Assembly: GCF_003952165.1 (NCBI RefSeq)
Contig: NZ_RXFT01000001.1
Span: 372,001 to 436,000 of the forward strand
DNA length: 64,000 nucleotides
Origin: Variovorax guangxiensis
Lineage (GTDB): Bacteria > Pseudomonadota > Gammaproteobacteria > Burkholderiales > Burkholderiaceae_C
Direction of reading: 5' to 3'
The position numbers were made by a program, and so were the translations under genes. Within the stretch, counting starts at the first letter, position 1. Each line of letters begins with the position of its first letter. A model generated the notes under the pieces. It made no database searches, was not told the origin of the DNA, and saw nothing but the letters and a program-made list of their open reading frames with translations. Shown piece by piece: positions 42,075 to 50,968 of the stretch.

Positions 42075-43058
42075 ATGATCGTTCCCCAGTACTGGGCCGA
42101 AGGCCGCATCCAGGAGCGCGTGGCCGGCAGGCAGATCACCGTGCGGCGCTACGGCTGGTCCGACGAGAGCCCCGTGGCGGCACAGGCGCACGCCGACCAG
42201 CGCACCCGCGACGCCTTCGACCGCATCGCCCACAAGGGCGAGAAGCTCGAGCGCCGCGAACGCAAGCTTGCCTACAACGGTGCCGAGGGCGTGCCGATCC
42301 GCGAGGAAATCGTCGAGCGGCACGGCGATACCGTCGTCACCCGCAACGGCTACGGCGCGCGCTGCCTCAACACGCCCGACGTGCTCTTCGTCGACATCGA
42401 CTTCGAGGAGCCTCTGCGCGGCAGCGTGTTCGGCTTCGCGCTGGTGCCTGCACTGATCGCGGGCGTGGTCGGCGGCTGGGCCGCCAGGACCTGGCTGGGC
42501 GGGTTGATTGCGGGCATCGTGGTCTTCGCCGTGGCCTGGGTCATCGGCCAGCGCAAGAAGCGCGGCGAGCACAGCGGCAACCCGGCACCCGAGAAGCGGG
42601 CCGCCGAGCGCATCGCGCGCTTCATGCAGCAGCATCCCGACTGGAACCTGCGCATCTACCGCACGCCGGCGGGCTTCCGGCTGCTGGCGATGCACGACGT
42701 GTTCAACCCGTCCGACATGGCGGTGGCCGACTGCTTCCACGCGCTGGGCGTCGACAAGGTCTACGCGCGCATGTGCCGCAACCAGAACTGCTTTCGCGCC
42801 CGGGTGAGCGCCAAGCCCTGGCGCGTCGGCATCGGCGACCACATGCGGCCCCGGCCGGGCGTGTGGCCGGTGTCGCCCGACAAGCTGCCCGCGCGCGATG
42901 CCTGGATCGCGCGCTACGAGAAGGCCGCCGAGGGGCACGCCGCCTGCCAGTACCTGGAGAGCGTGGGCAACGCCGCGAAGGTGCATCCGAGGGCGCTGGC
43001 GGTGCAGGAACTGCACGACGAGCGCACCCGCGCGCTCAGCGGCCTGCCGCTGGCCTGA
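42075..43058 (+). CDS. conserved hypothetical membrane protein
   Basis: 327 residues. A conserved N-terminal domain (MIVPQYWAEGRIQERVAGRQ, VRRYGWSDESPVAAQAHADQ, YNGAEGVPIREEIV and NTPDVLFVDIDFEEP) precedes two membrane helices at about 117-160. A cytoplasmic C-terminal domain (RIYRTPAGFRLLAMHDVFNP) with CRNQNCFRARVSAKPWRVGI follows. I recognise it as a recurring family of unknown function but know no activity. It starts 19 bases after the L7/L12-like gene and may be cotranscribed with it. Confidence 0.72.
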   Translation: MIVPQYWAEGRIQERVAGRQITVRRYGWSDESPVAAQAHADQRTRDAFDRIAHKGEKLERRERKLAYNGAEGVPIREEIVERHGDTVVTRNGYGARCLNTPDVLFVDIDFEEPLRGSVFGFALVPALIAGVVGGWAARTWLGGLIAGIVVFAVAWVIGQRKKRGEHSGNPAPEKRAAERIARFMQQHPDWNLRIYRTPAGFRLLAMHDVFNPSDMAVADCFHALGVDKVYARMCRNQNCFRARVSAKPWRVGIGDHMRPRPGVWPVSPDKLPARDAWIARYEKAAEGHAACQYLESVGNAAKVHPRALAVQELHDERTRALSGLPLA

Positions 43059-43103
43059 GCGGGCGGGTGGGGCCGGCCCCGAGGGGGCAGGGATAATCCA
43101 CGG

Positions 43104-43850
43104 ATGTCTTCCCCCAAAGTGATCTTCGGCTTCCATGCCGTGGGCGTGCGCCTCAAGACCGCGCCCAAGTCGGTGCTCGAAGTGCTGTTCGACGCCAGCC
43201 GGCGCGATGCGCGCATGAAACAGTTCCTGGCCCGCGCGCAGGAAACAGGCGTTCGGCTGATCGAGGCCGACGGCGCGCGGCTTTCCAAGCTCAGCGGCAG
43301 CCACGGCCACCAGGGCGTGGTGGCGCGGGTCGAGCCCGTGGCCCAGGTCCGCTCCCTCGACGAACTGCTCGAAGGCCTCGAAGAGGCCGGCACCGTGCCT
43401 CTGCTGCTGGTGCTCGACGGCGTGACCGATCCGCACAACCTCGGCGCCTGCCTGCGCGTGGCCGACGGTGCCGGCGCGCACGCGGTCATCGCGCCGAAGG
43501 ACCACGCGGCCGGCATCAACGCCACCGTCGCCAAGGTGGCCAGCGGCGCGGCAGAGACGGTGCCGTACTTCATGGTCACCAACCTCGCGCGCACGCTGAA
43601 CGAGCTCAAGGAGCGCAGCATCTGGTGCGTGGGCACCAGCGACGACGCGCCGGGCACCATCTACCAGAGCGACTTCAAGCGCCCGATGGCGCTGGTGCTG
43701 GGCGCCGAAGGCGAGGGCATGCGGCAGCTCACGCGCAAGACCTGCGACGAGCTCGTGAGCATTCCGATGGCGGGTGCGGTCGAGAGCCTCAACGTCTCGG
43801 TGGCCAGCGGCGTGTGCCTGTACGAGGCGCTGCGCCAGCGCAGCGCCTAG
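43104..43850 (+). CDS. rlmB: 23S rRNA (guanosine-2'-O)-methyltransferase RlmB
   Basis: 248 residues of the SpoU/TrmH family, which methylate G2251 in the P-loop of 23S rRNA. The N-terminal substrate-binding domain ([20 protein letters not shown]) is followed by the SPOUT domain with [40 protein letters not shown] and [20 protein letters not shown]. The stop shares CTAG with the convergent reductase stop. Confidence 0.95.
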   Translation: MSSPKVIFGFHAVGVRLKTAPKSVLEVLFDASRRDARMKQFLARAQETGVRLIEADGARLSKLSGSHGHQGVVARVEPVAQVRSLDELLEGLEEAGTVPLLLVLDGVTDPHNLGACLRVADGAGAHAVIAPKDHAAGINATVAKVASGAAETVPYFMVTNLARTLNELKERSIWCVGTSDDAPGTIYQSDFKRPMALVLGAEGEGMRQLTRKTCDELVSIPMAGAVESLNVSVASGVCLYEALRQRSA

Positions 43851-45043
43851 CTCCCCGGCGATCCACCCTTGCGGTGGAAATAGATCAGTTCCGCCACCCG
43901 CCGCATCTGCGGCGTGCCGAGCAGGTGGTTGAACATCCAGTCGTTCTGGAAGTGATCGAAGGCCCAGCGCAGTGCGCGCTTGAGCCTGAAGCCCGGATAC
44001 CCGCGCACGAACCACGTGGCCGGATCGCCCGCTTCCCTCCGGATGAAACGCGCCACCGCCTCGCCTGCGCGCTGCCCGTGCAGCAGGGCGGTGTGGATGC
44101 CGCCTGCGGTCACCGGCGACACCATGCCCGCCGCATCGCCCACCAGCAGCGCACGTTCGCGCGCCACCACGGGCAGCACGCCGCCGCAGGGGATCATTCC
44201 CGCGCGCACCGCGACCGGCGGCGCATCGCCGGGCGTGACTGCCGGGGCGATCTTGCGAAGCAGCGGATCGAGCTTCAGCGCGCCCGGGTCTCCGTGCCCC
44301 ACGCGGCGCGCAAGCCCGATCTGGCTCACGCCCACGCCTTCGAGCGCCCAGCCGATGTAGCCGGGTGCCAGCTTGCGGTCGATGAAGCAGTGCAGCAGGT
44401 CGGGCGCCATCCTCGCGCCCTGGTATTCGTGCTCCACGCCATAGAGAAAGCGCGTGTTGCGCGACAGGCCCAGTGCCTTCGCGACGCGCGAATGCGGGCC
44501 GTCGGCGCCGACAAGATATGTGGCCGTGATGCAGGGACCGCGCGTCAGCGGCACTTCCCAGCGGCCATTGAGCCACAGCGCCTGCTCGAACAGCGTGCCG
44601 AGTTGCACGTCGACGCCGCAGGCCCGGGCCGAGTCGACCATCCAGTCGAGCAGGGCGGGCGCATCGGTGGCCCAGAACCAGTAACCCGGCGCATGCAGGT
44701 CGACGTGATGCATGTCCGGGGCATAGAGCCGCACGCCCTCGATGCGCCGCACCAGCTCGGGCGGCACATCGGCCAGCCAGGGCACGCTGTCGACCGCGTC
44801 CTTGACGATGATGCCGGTGGTGTGAAGCTTGGTGCCCGCGGCGGTCTTCTTCTCCAGCACTACCACGCTCAAGCCTGCGAGTGCCGCGGCCCTGGCGCAG
44901 GCAAGGCCCGCGAAGCTCGCGCCGACGACGAGCAGGTCGGCCTTGATGTTGCCCGTGCCGCTGCCGGCGGAAGAGGCCGGTGCGGGCGCCGTCGAAGCGG
45001 CGGAGGGAAGAAGCGGAGCGAAGAGGCTTGGTGATGTATGCAT
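43847..45043 (-). CDS. FAD-dependent oxidoreductase (geranylgeranyl reductase-like)
   Basis: 398 residues from the ATG at 45043. The Rossmann FAD motif is [20 protein letters not shown], with E further on; the usual GxGxxG is GASFAG. DGPHSR and [20 protein letters not shown] are the second and third flavin motifs. This is the family of geranylgeranyl reductases and related halogenase-like hydroxylases. The substrate is unknown. The about 35-residue alanine/proline-rich N-terminus precedes the Rossmann fold. Alternative start at 45064. Convergent with rlmB. Confidence 0.78.
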   Translation of the reverse strand: MHTSPSLFAPLLPSAASTAPAPASSAGSGTGNIKADLLVVGASFAGLACARAAALAGLSVVVLEKKTAAGTKLHTTGIIVKDAVDSVPWLADVPPELVRRIEGVRLYAPDMHHVDLHAPGYWFWATDAPALLDWMVDSARACGVDVQLGTLFEQALWLNGRWEVPLTRGPCITATYLVGADGPHSRVAKALGLSRNTRFLYGVEHEYQGARMAPDLLHCFIDRKLAPGYIGWALEGVGVSQIGLARRVGHGDPGALKLDPLLRKIAPAVTPGDAPPVAVRAGMIPCGGVLPVVARERALLVGDAAGMVSPVTAGGIHTALLHGQRAGEAVARFIRREAGDPATWFVRGYPGFRLKRALRWAFDHFQNDWMFNHLLGTPQMRRVAELIYFHRKGGSPGS

Positions 45044-45145
45044 GGGGCCGCTGACTTGAAGCAATGCGCACCGCTTGCCGCGGCGCGCTGCGAAGTTAGC
45101 GGCCCTCTGTGCGGGCGGCGTGAAGCCCGCGTGAACTCAGGACGC

Positions 45146-45316
45146 TCAGGACGGGTCCTTGCCGCGCGTGCGGCCCACCGCGCTGAAGATGCCGATGCCC
45201 AGCAGGATCACCGCACCGATCCCGATGTAGAGCGTGGGCACGCCGGCCACGGAGGCGCCCCATGCGACGCCGGCCAGGAAGATCAGGAAACCGATCATGT
45301 AGAGCGCGAAAGACAT
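45146..45316 (-). CDS. small two-helix membrane protein
   Basis: A 56-residue ORF encoding MSFALYMIGFLIFLAGVAWG, then a second hydrophobic helix (LYIGIGAVILLGIGIFSAV) and a short basic tail GRTRGKDPS. CGGAGGAAC, a strong ribosome site, lies just before the ATG on the minus strand, and the two-helix pattern is consistent with a real gene. No function known. Confidence 0.7.
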   Translation of the reverse strand: MSFALYMIGFLIFLAGVAWGASVAGVPTLYIGIGAVILLGIGIFSAVGRTRGKDPS

Positions 45317-45445
45317 CGTCGTTCCTCCGAAAGTCTGGATGCCTTGCAGTATTCAGGACGAGGCCGTCCGCAGCACCGGCGCGCGCCGGATGTGCATGTG
45401 GGAGCCTGCCTACCGCGTGGGTACGCCGATTCCGCGCGTCGTCGG

Positions 45446-46060
45446 CTATTCCGGGCTTGCCACCAGCAGATAGCGGCAGGCGCCGCGCCCCAGCGCCTTG
45501 AAGACCAGCGGCCGGTCCACGCCGAAGTCCAGGCAGTCGCCCGGCGCGAGTTCGAAGCGCTCGTCGCCGTAGTCCACCCGCAGCTCGCCTTCGAGCATCC
45601 ACAGGCATTGCCGGTATGGCTTGCCGCTCCAGCGTGGGTAGTCGACCTGCACCGAGCGCGGCAACTCGATCTCGACCATCTCCACGCCGCTGCCCGCCTG
45701 GCGCTCGGCTACCTGCCGCCGCAGGTAGCCGGCCTGCGGGTCGCGCCACACCTCCTGCTCGGCGCGCGTGCGCAGCCGCTTCGGTTGCCCTTTCTCCTCG
45801 GTCAGCAACTGCGCCAATGGCACGCCGAGCCCGGCGGCCAGCTTGCCCAGCAGCACGGCCGTGGGGCTGCTCTGGGCGCGCTCCACCTTGGAAATCATGG
45901 CCTTGCTCACGCGCGAGCGTTCGGCCAGGTCCGCGAGGCTCAAGCCCTGCGACTGGCGCAGCGCCAGCAGGCGGTTGGCGATGAGCAGGTCGATGTTCTG
46001 GCCGGAAACTTCGGCGGGAGATGGTTCAGGAGATGGATCAGGAGATGAATCGTTTCTCAT
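45446..46060 (-). CDS. XRE family regulator with cupin domain
   Basis: 204 residues. A short Pro/Ser/Asp-rich N-terminus precedes the HTH (about 27-80, LADLAERSRVSKAMISKVER), followed by a cupin domain (PYRQCLWMLEGELRVDYGDE and LAPGDCLDFGVDRPLVF). This HTH-cupin layout is common in regulators that sense small molecules. Its start codon lies within a 12-bp palindrome (46055-46066), so it probably represses itself and the divergent GNAT gene. Confidence 0.87.
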   Translation of the reverse strand: MRNDSSPDPSPEPSPAEVSGQNIDLLIANRLLALRQSQGLSLADLAERSRVSKAMISKVERAQSSPTAVLLGKLAAGLGVPLAQLLTEEKGQPKRLRTRAEQEVWRDPQAGYLRRQVAERQAGSGVEMVEIELPRSVQVDYPRWSGKPYRQCLWMLEGELRVDYGDERFELAPGDCLDFGVDRPLVFKALGRGACRYLLVASPE

Positions 46061-46077
46061 ATGAGATTATTATTCTC
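46055..46077. promoter_or_regulatory. candidate operator of the XRE-cupin regulator
   Basis: TCTCATATGAGA (46055-46066) is a perfect 12-bp palindrome that includes the regulator start codon. It overlaps GAGA-TTATTAT-TCTC (46063-46077), a second symmetric element in the gap between the two divergent genes. Confidence 0.45.
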
Positions 46078-46112
46078 CTATATTGAACGAAATTTCAACG
46101 AAGGCCAGCACC

Positions 46113-46634
46113 ATGCGTCTCATCTCCTGCACCGAAGAAGCCCACGCCGCCGCCATCCTGGCCATCCTCAACGAGGCCATCGTCACCTCCACCGCGCTGT
46201 ACGACTACAAGCCTCGCACGCCCGAGAACATGGTCACGTGGTTCGCCACCAAGCGCGCCAACGGCTTCCCGGTGATTGGGGCCGAGGACGAGAGCGGCAA
46301 GCTGCTGGGCTTTGCGAGCTACGGCAGCTTCCGCGCCTTTCCCGCCTACAAGTACACGGTGGAGCACTCGGTCTACGTCGACAGCGCGTACCGCGGCAAG
46401 GGACTGGGCCGCACGCTGATGGAGGCGGTCATCGCCGAGGCGGTGGCGCGCGACGTGCACGTGATGGTCGGCGCCATCGACGCGGCCAACGCGGGCAGCA
46501 TCGCGCTGCACCAGAGCCTGGGCTTCGAACACTCGGGCACGGTGCGCCAGGCGGGCTTCAAGTTCGGGCGCTGGCTCGACGTGGCCTTCTATCAGCGCAT
46601 CCTCTCGACGCCGCTGAACCCCGTCGACGGCTAG
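46113..46634 (+). CDS. GNAT family N-acetyltransferase (PAT/BAR-like)
   Basis: 173 residues of the phosphinothricin acetyltransferase-like group. HSVYVDSAYRGKGLGRTLME carries the CoA pyrophosphate loop (RGKGLG). AILNEAIVTSTALYDYKPRT is the N-terminal substrate block, and AANAGSIALHQSLGFEHSG follows. An antibiotic- or herbicide-like amine is the usual substrate, but the real one is unknown. The ATG at 46113 has GAAGG upstream; the frame also opens at a TTG (46083). Divergent from, and probably controlled by, the XRE-cupin gene. Confidence 0.86.
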   Translation: MRLISCTEEAHAAAILAILNEAIVTSTALYDYKPRTPENMVTWFATKRANGFPVIGAEDESGKLLGFASYGSFRAFPAYKYTVEHSVYVDSAYRGKGLGRTLMEAVIAEAVARDVHVMVGAIDAANAGSIALHQSLGFEHSGTVRQAGFKFGRWLDVAFYQRILSTPLNPVDG

Positions 46635-47107
46635 TTCAACGCGAAGAAGCGCATCACCACCTCGGCCGGATGGCGCACGCCGGCTCCGGTGAACATGCGC
46701 TCGTTGATCCATTTCAGCGAAGCCGAGGCAGTTTCGAAGCGCGGGCTGCAGCGGAAGTACACCTGCGACGGGTCGACCGGCTCGCCGCGCAGCAGCCTGC
46801 CCATCACCTGGGGCGGGGCGCTGCGCATTGCGCTGTTGTGCACGTAGACCAGGTCGCCCGCATCGGTCTCCAGACCGTAGCGCGCGTCGAGTACCGAGAG
46901 CGTGTCGCTCACGATCAGCTGGAAGTCGCTGCCGCCCGGCAGCACGCGTGCCCGCCACCCGTGGCCCATGGCTTCGCCGCCGGTGATCGGCACCACGCGG
47001 CGCAATCCGCGCGGGCTGTTGCCCAGCACCTGTGGCACGCCCACCTCGATGCGCAGGTCGGCGAAATGCTCCAGCGTGGGGGCGGCGATGGAATCGAACG
47101 CGCTCAT
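46631..47107 (-). CDS. DUF3237 domain protein
   Basis: 158 residues: PTLEHFADLRIEVGVPQVLG, then VPITGGEAMGHGWRARVLPG and GDLVYVHNSAMRS, the DUF3237 beta-barrel pattern. Function unknown; it may bind a small molecule. The ATG shares one base with the stop of the aldo/keto reductase, so the two are coupled. The 3' end is convergent with the GNAT gene and overlaps it by four bases. Confidence 0.8.
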   Translation of the reverse strand: MSAFDSIAAPTLEHFADLRIEVGVPQVLGNSPRGLRRVVPITGGEAMGHGWRARVLPGGSDFQLIVSDTLSVLDARYGLETDAGDLVYVHNSAMRSAPPQVMGRLLRGEPVDPSQVYFRCSPRFETASASLKWINERMFTGAGVRHPAEVVMRFFALN

Positions 47108-48081
47108 CAGGCTGCGGGCTTCGCGATCTCGGCGCTGGCGCGGTCGAGCATCTCGATGGTGCCTGCGTCCAGCTTCAGCTGCGTCGCGACCACGAGTTCC
47201 TCGAGCTGCGCGACGGAGGTCGCGCTGGCAATGGGCGCCGTCACGCCCGGGCGCGCGATCTGCCACGCGATGGCGACCTGGCCCGGCTTGGCGTTGTACT
47301 GCTGGGCCACCTTGTCGAGCGCGTCGAGGATGCGCAGGCCGCGCTCGTTGAGGTACTTCTTCGTGGTGTTGGCACCGCGCGCGCTCTTGGCCGCATCGGC
47401 CTCGGTGCGGTACTTGCCGGTGAGGAAGCCGGCGGCCAGCGCGTAGAAGTTGATCACGCCCACTTCGCGCTTGATGCACAGTGGCTCCAACTCGTCCTCG
47501 AACACGGCGCGGTCGTACAGGTTGTACAGCGGCTGCAGGCTCTCGTAGCGGGCGATGCCCAGGCGCTCCGACACGTCGAGCGCCTCGGCCAGGCGCGGTG
47601 CCGTGTAGTTCGACGCGCCGATCGCGCGCACCTTGCCTTCCTTGATCAGCTTGTCGAAGGCGCCGAGCGTTTCTTCCAGCGGGGTGCTGGCGTCGTCGTC
47701 GTGCGACTGATACAGGTCGATGTAGTCCGTCTGCAGGCGCTTGAGCGAGGCCTCGACGGCTTCGCGGATGTACTTGGGCGCGAGGCCCACCTTGCCTTCG
47801 CCCATCGGCTTGCCGACCTTGGTGGCCAGCACCACGCGGTTGCGCTTGCCGCTTTGCCTGAGCCACTTGCCGATGATGGTCTCCGACTCGCCGCCGGTAT
47901 GGCCCGGCACCCATGCCGAATACACGTCCGCGGTGTCGACGAAGTTGAAGCCGGCGTCCAGCCAGGCATCGAGCAGCTTGAACGAGGCCGCCTCGTCGAC
48001 GGTCCAGCCGAACACGTTGCCGCCGAAGGCGAGCGGAGAAACCTGGAGGCCGGAGCGGCCGAGCGGGCGAAGTTGCGACAT
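47107..48081 (-). CDS. aldo/keto reductase
   Basis: 324 residues of the NADPH-dependent AKR TIM barrel. Catalytic residues can be placed: Asp in FVDTADVYSAW, Tyr in the same block, Lys in LATKVGKPMGEG, and His in IDLYQSHDDDAS. GASNYTAPRLAEAL and RPGVTAPIASATSV complete the cofactor site. It resembles YajO/Tas-like reductases that act on small carbonyls. The substrate is unknown. Coupled to the DUF3237 gene. Confidence 0.88.
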   Translation of the reverse strand: MSQLRPLGRSGLQVSPLAFGGNVFGWTVDEAASFKLLDAWLDAGFNFVDTADVYSAWVPGHTGGESETIIGKWLRQSGKRNRVVLATKVGKPMGEGKVGLAPKYIREAVEASLKRLQTDYIDLYQSHDDDASTPLEETLGAFDKLIKEGKVRAIGASNYTAPRLAEALDVSERLGIARYESLQPLYNLYDRAVFEDELEPLCIKREVGVINFYALAAGFLTGKYRTEADAAKSARGANTTKKYLNERGLRILDALDKVAQQYNAKPGQVAIAWQIARPGVTAPIASATSVAQLEELVVATQLKLDAGTIEMLDRASAEIAKPAA

Positions 48082-48118
48082 GTCGATGTGTTCCTGTTGA
48101 AAGGGGAAGGAAGAACGG

Positions 48119-48718
48119 TCAGACGAAGCCCACGGCGCCCAGCACAGCCCCGGCGCCGAGCAGCCAGAGCAGGTGGACGCGCGTGCGCCAGACGATAAGC
48201 GCGGCGGCGCCGGTCAGCAGCCACAGGTGCCACGCGGGCGCATCGCCGGCATGGTTTCCTGCCGCCAGCACCCAGCCGGTGGCGATCAGCAGCCCGACCA
48301 CCACGGGCGCCATGCCCTGCTTGAAGGCGCGAACCTCGCGGCGCGTGCGATTGCGGTGGCCCCAGCGGGTGGCGAAGTAGGTGAGGGTGGTGCTCGGCAG
48401 CATGATGCCCAGCATCGTGACCAGCAGTCCGAAGAGGCCGAGCACCCAGGCGTGCGGCCCGGCGCCGATTCCGCCGCCCGCGTTGAGCCCCGCGTTCCAG
48501 CCCATCAGCGCCACGAACAGCACGTTGGGTCCGGGGGCGGCCTGCGCGATGGCCACCGAGGAGCTGAACTGTGCATCGGTGAGCCAGCCGTGCTGCGTGA
48601 CGAGGTAGCGGTGCATGTCGGGCACCGTGGTGATGGCGCCGCTGATCGACAGCAGCGACAGCAGCATGTACTGCCCGAAGAGGGCCAGCCAGTCGTGCCA
48701 TTGCATCGCGATGGTCAT
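48119..48718 (-). CDS. chromate transporter, second short subunit
   Basis: 199 residues of the CHR family. It has the PGPN motif in AIAQAAPGPNVLFVALMGWN and several membrane helices. Short CHR proteins usually act as pairs, each covering half of a full ChrA. Its start overlaps the stop of the first subunit by four bases. Chromate export is the family function; other anions are possible. Confidence 0.82.
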   Translation of the reverse strand: MTIAMQWHDWLALFGQYMLLSLLSISGAITTVPDMHRYLVTQHGWLTDAQFSSSVAIAQAAPGPNVLFVALMGWNAGLNAGGGIGAGPHAWVLGLFGLLVTMLGIMLPSTTLTYFATRWGHRNRTRREVRAFKQGMAPVVVGLLIATGWVLAAGNHAGDAPAWHLWLLTGAAALIVWRTRVHLLWLLGAGAVLGAVGFV

Positions 48719-49284
48719 GGGGCGATCCTCTTCCAGGTCCAGATGCAGGCCACGCCGCCGACCACCAGCAGCACCCAGCCCAGCGGAACCTTCAGCACCG
48801 CGATGGCCACGAACACCAGCGCCATGATGACCAGGCAGGTCGCGAAGCCCAGCGGGTGCTTGCGCAGCTGGGGCACCAGCTTGACGCCCGTGGCGGCGAT
48901 GAGCCCGCCCGACACGGCCCCCATGCCGCGCAGCGCGGCCGCCACCTGCGGGTTGCCGGCGTAGTGCGCGTACAGCACGGCCAGCGCGAGGATCACCACC
49001 AGCGGAATGGTCAGCATGCCCGCCACCGCCGCCAGCGCGCCGCGCAGGCCGAAGTAGCGGTCGCCGATCATCAGCGCGAGGTTGATCACGTTGGGCCCCG
49101 GCATCACCTGCGCCACGGCCCAGTCCTCGAGGAACTGCTCGGGCGTGAGCCATTTCTTCTTCTCGACCATCTCGCGCTGGACGATGGCGAGAACCCCGCC
49201 GAAGCCCTGCAGCGCGAGCCATGTGAACGAAACAAAAAGGTCGCGCGGCGACTGGGGATGGGCTGCGGGGGGAGACGGTTGCAT
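48715..49284 (-). CDS. chromate transporter, first short subunit
   Basis: 189 residues with the CHR block FGGVLAIVQREMVEKKKWLT and the motif VAQVMPGPNVINLALMIGDR. About five membrane helices. With the next gene it makes a two-protein chromate transporter, each resembling one half of the fused ChrA of Cupriavidus. Confidence 0.84.
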   Translation of the reverse strand: MQPSPPAAHPQSPRDLFVSFTWLALQGFGGVLAIVQREMVEKKKWLTPEQFLEDWAVAQVMPGPNVINLALMIGDRYFGLRGALAAVAGMLTIPLVVILALAVLYAHYAGNPQVAAALRGMGAVSGGLIAATGVKLVPQLRKHPLGFATCLVIMALVFVAIAVLKVPLGWVLLVVGGVACIWTWKRIAP

Positions 49285-49347
49285 GTCGAGCGATTATCGT
49301 AGGCGGGCATCCAGCTGCTTCAAGCGTTTCACGGAGGACATTCCAGC

Positions 49348-50283
49348 ATGGTCACGCAAATGGTCACGCAACTGCGCGCGCTCTTCGATCTCTGCCGCCG
49401 GGCCTTCAATTCGTGGTCCAACGACTACGCTCCGAGCATGGGCGCGGCGCTGGCCTACTACACGGTGTTCTCGATCGCGCCGCTGCTCTTGATCGTGATC
49501 GCTGTGGCGGGCCTGGTCTTCGGGCAGGAGGCCGCGCGCGGCGAGATCTTCGCGCAGCTCTCGGGCCTGATGGGCGAGCAGGGCGCGGCCGCGGTGCAGG
49601 GCATGCTCAAGGCCGTGAACAAGCCGACCGAGGGCATCGTGGCCACGGTGGTCGGCATCGGGCTGCTGGTGGTAGGCGCCACCACCGTCTTCGGCGAACT
49701 GCAGGACGCGCTCGACCGCATCTGGCGCGCGCCGGCGCGCACCAACACCAAGGGGCTGTTCAACATGCTGCGCGTGCGGCTGCTGTCGTTCAGCATGATC
49801 ATGGGCATCGGCTTCCTGCTCATGGTGTCGCTGGTGGCGAGCGCGGCGCTCGCCGCGCTGGGCAAGTGGTGGTCGCCGATGTTCGGCGCCTGGGAGACGA
49901 CGGCGCAGGTCGTCAACTTCGTCTTCAGCTTCGCGATGGTGACGGTGATCTTCGCGATGATCTACAAGATCATGCCGCGCGTGAAGGTGCAGTGGCGCGA
50001 CGTGTGGGTGGGTGCGGCGGTGACGGCGCTGCTGTTCACCGTGGGCAAGCACCTGATCGGCCTGTACATCGGCAAGAGCAGCGTGGCCTCGGGCTACGGC
50101 GCGGCGGGCTCGCTGGTGGTGGTGCTGGTGTGGGTGTACTACTCGGCGCAGATCTTCCTGCTGGGCGCGGAGTTCACCTGGGTCTATGCGCGCACCTATG
50201 GCTCGATGAAGGACATGAAGGACCTGCCCGAGCTGAACCCGTCCCCCACGCGCGAAGCGCCGCTGCCGCACAACGACGACTGA
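49348..50283 (+). CDS. YihY/BrkB family inner-membrane protein
   Basis: 311 residues with six membrane helices and the family block APSMGAALAYYTVFSIAPLL. ELQDALDRIWRAP and GSLVVVLVWVYYSAQIFLLG are conserved. Once misnamed RNase BN. The true role is unknown. Starts at the ATG at 49348 (an ATG four codons later is possible). Divergent from the CHR pair. A proline-rich, basic C-terminal tail follows. Confidence 0.9.
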   Translation: MVTQMVTQLRALFDLCRRAFNSWSNDYAPSMGAALAYYTVFSIAPLLLIVIAVAGLVFGQEAARGEIFAQLSGLMGEQGAAAVQGMLKAVNKPTEGIVATVVGIGLLVVGATTVFGELQDALDRIWRAPARTNTKGLFNMLRVRLLSFSMIMGIGFLLMVSLVASAALAALGKWWSPMFGAWETTAQVVNFVFSFAMVTVIFAMIYKIMPRVKVQWRDVWVGAAVTALLFTVGKHLIGLYIGKSSVASGYGAAGSLVVVLVWVYYSAQIFLLGAEFTWVYARTYGSMKDMKDLPELNPSPTREAPLPHNDD

Positions 50284-50305
50284 CCGGCGCTGCCTTGCGG
50301 GCGGC

Positions 50306-50852
50306 TCAGCCTGCGAAGCCGCCTTCGTCCAGGAACTTCTGTTCTTCCGGGGTGCTGGCGCGCCCCAGCATCCTGTTGCGGTGCGGAAAGCGGCCGAAGC
50401 GCGCGACGATGTCGCGGTGCAGCACGGCGAAGCGCTGGGTGTTGTCGTCGAGCGCGGCGTTGAGCTCCACCGAGCGCTCCTGCTCGGCCAGCACTTCCGA
50501 GTGCATGAAGGGCAGGTAGAAGAAACGTTGCAGCACGGGCTCGCACTGGCGATCGAAGCCCGCCTCGATCGCGGCCTTGGCCACGGCCATCGGTGGCCAG
50601 CATGTGCGGATTGCCGCGCCAGGCGTTGCGCGGGAACTGGTCGAGCAGCACCAGCAGGGCCAGCGCACCCTGGGCATCGGCCGCCCAGTGGTCGAGCTCG
50701 CCGCGGGCTGCGGCCTGGTGGGCTTCGGCGAAGCGGGAGATGAAGTCGGCGTCGAAGGCATCGTTCTTGGCGAACCAGCGCTCGGGGCCGGCTTCGCTCC
50801 AGAAACCGACTACGTCGCGGGCTGAAGGGACTGCAGGGGCTGAAGAAGTCAT
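50306..50852 (-). pseudogene. DUF924 family protein, broken by a one-base insertion
   Basis: The N-terminal half reads in one frame (RDVVGFWSEAGPERWFAKND ... LLVLLDQFPRNAWRGNPHML) and the C-terminal half in another (AIEAGFDRQCEPVLQRFFYL, MHSEVLAEQERSVELNAAL, FPHRNRMLGRASTPEEQKFL). Together they match the DUF924/YyaQ-like pattern with no loss. The switch falls at GATGGCCGTGG (minus strand, plus 50580-50591), where removing one G of the GG gives ATDAVAKAAIEAGFD. Total length 547 bases becomes 546 (181 codons and a stop) after that correction. It is either a true frameshift or a sequencing error. Confidence 0.8.
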
Positions 50853-50968
50853 CGACACATTCTCTTTCAGGTTGTGCACGCCGGGCCAAGTCGGGGCGAT
50901 GGCCGACAGGAAAGGGCCCAGGGAGCTGCCTATGCTGTGGACGCTTTCACAACCAGGAGATCAAGCTC

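Noticed and set aside
42021..45071. A 1016-codon frame on the minus strand covering rlmB and the reductase
   Set aside because: Not a protein-like sequence; the real reductase is in another minus frame and rlmB is on the plus strand.
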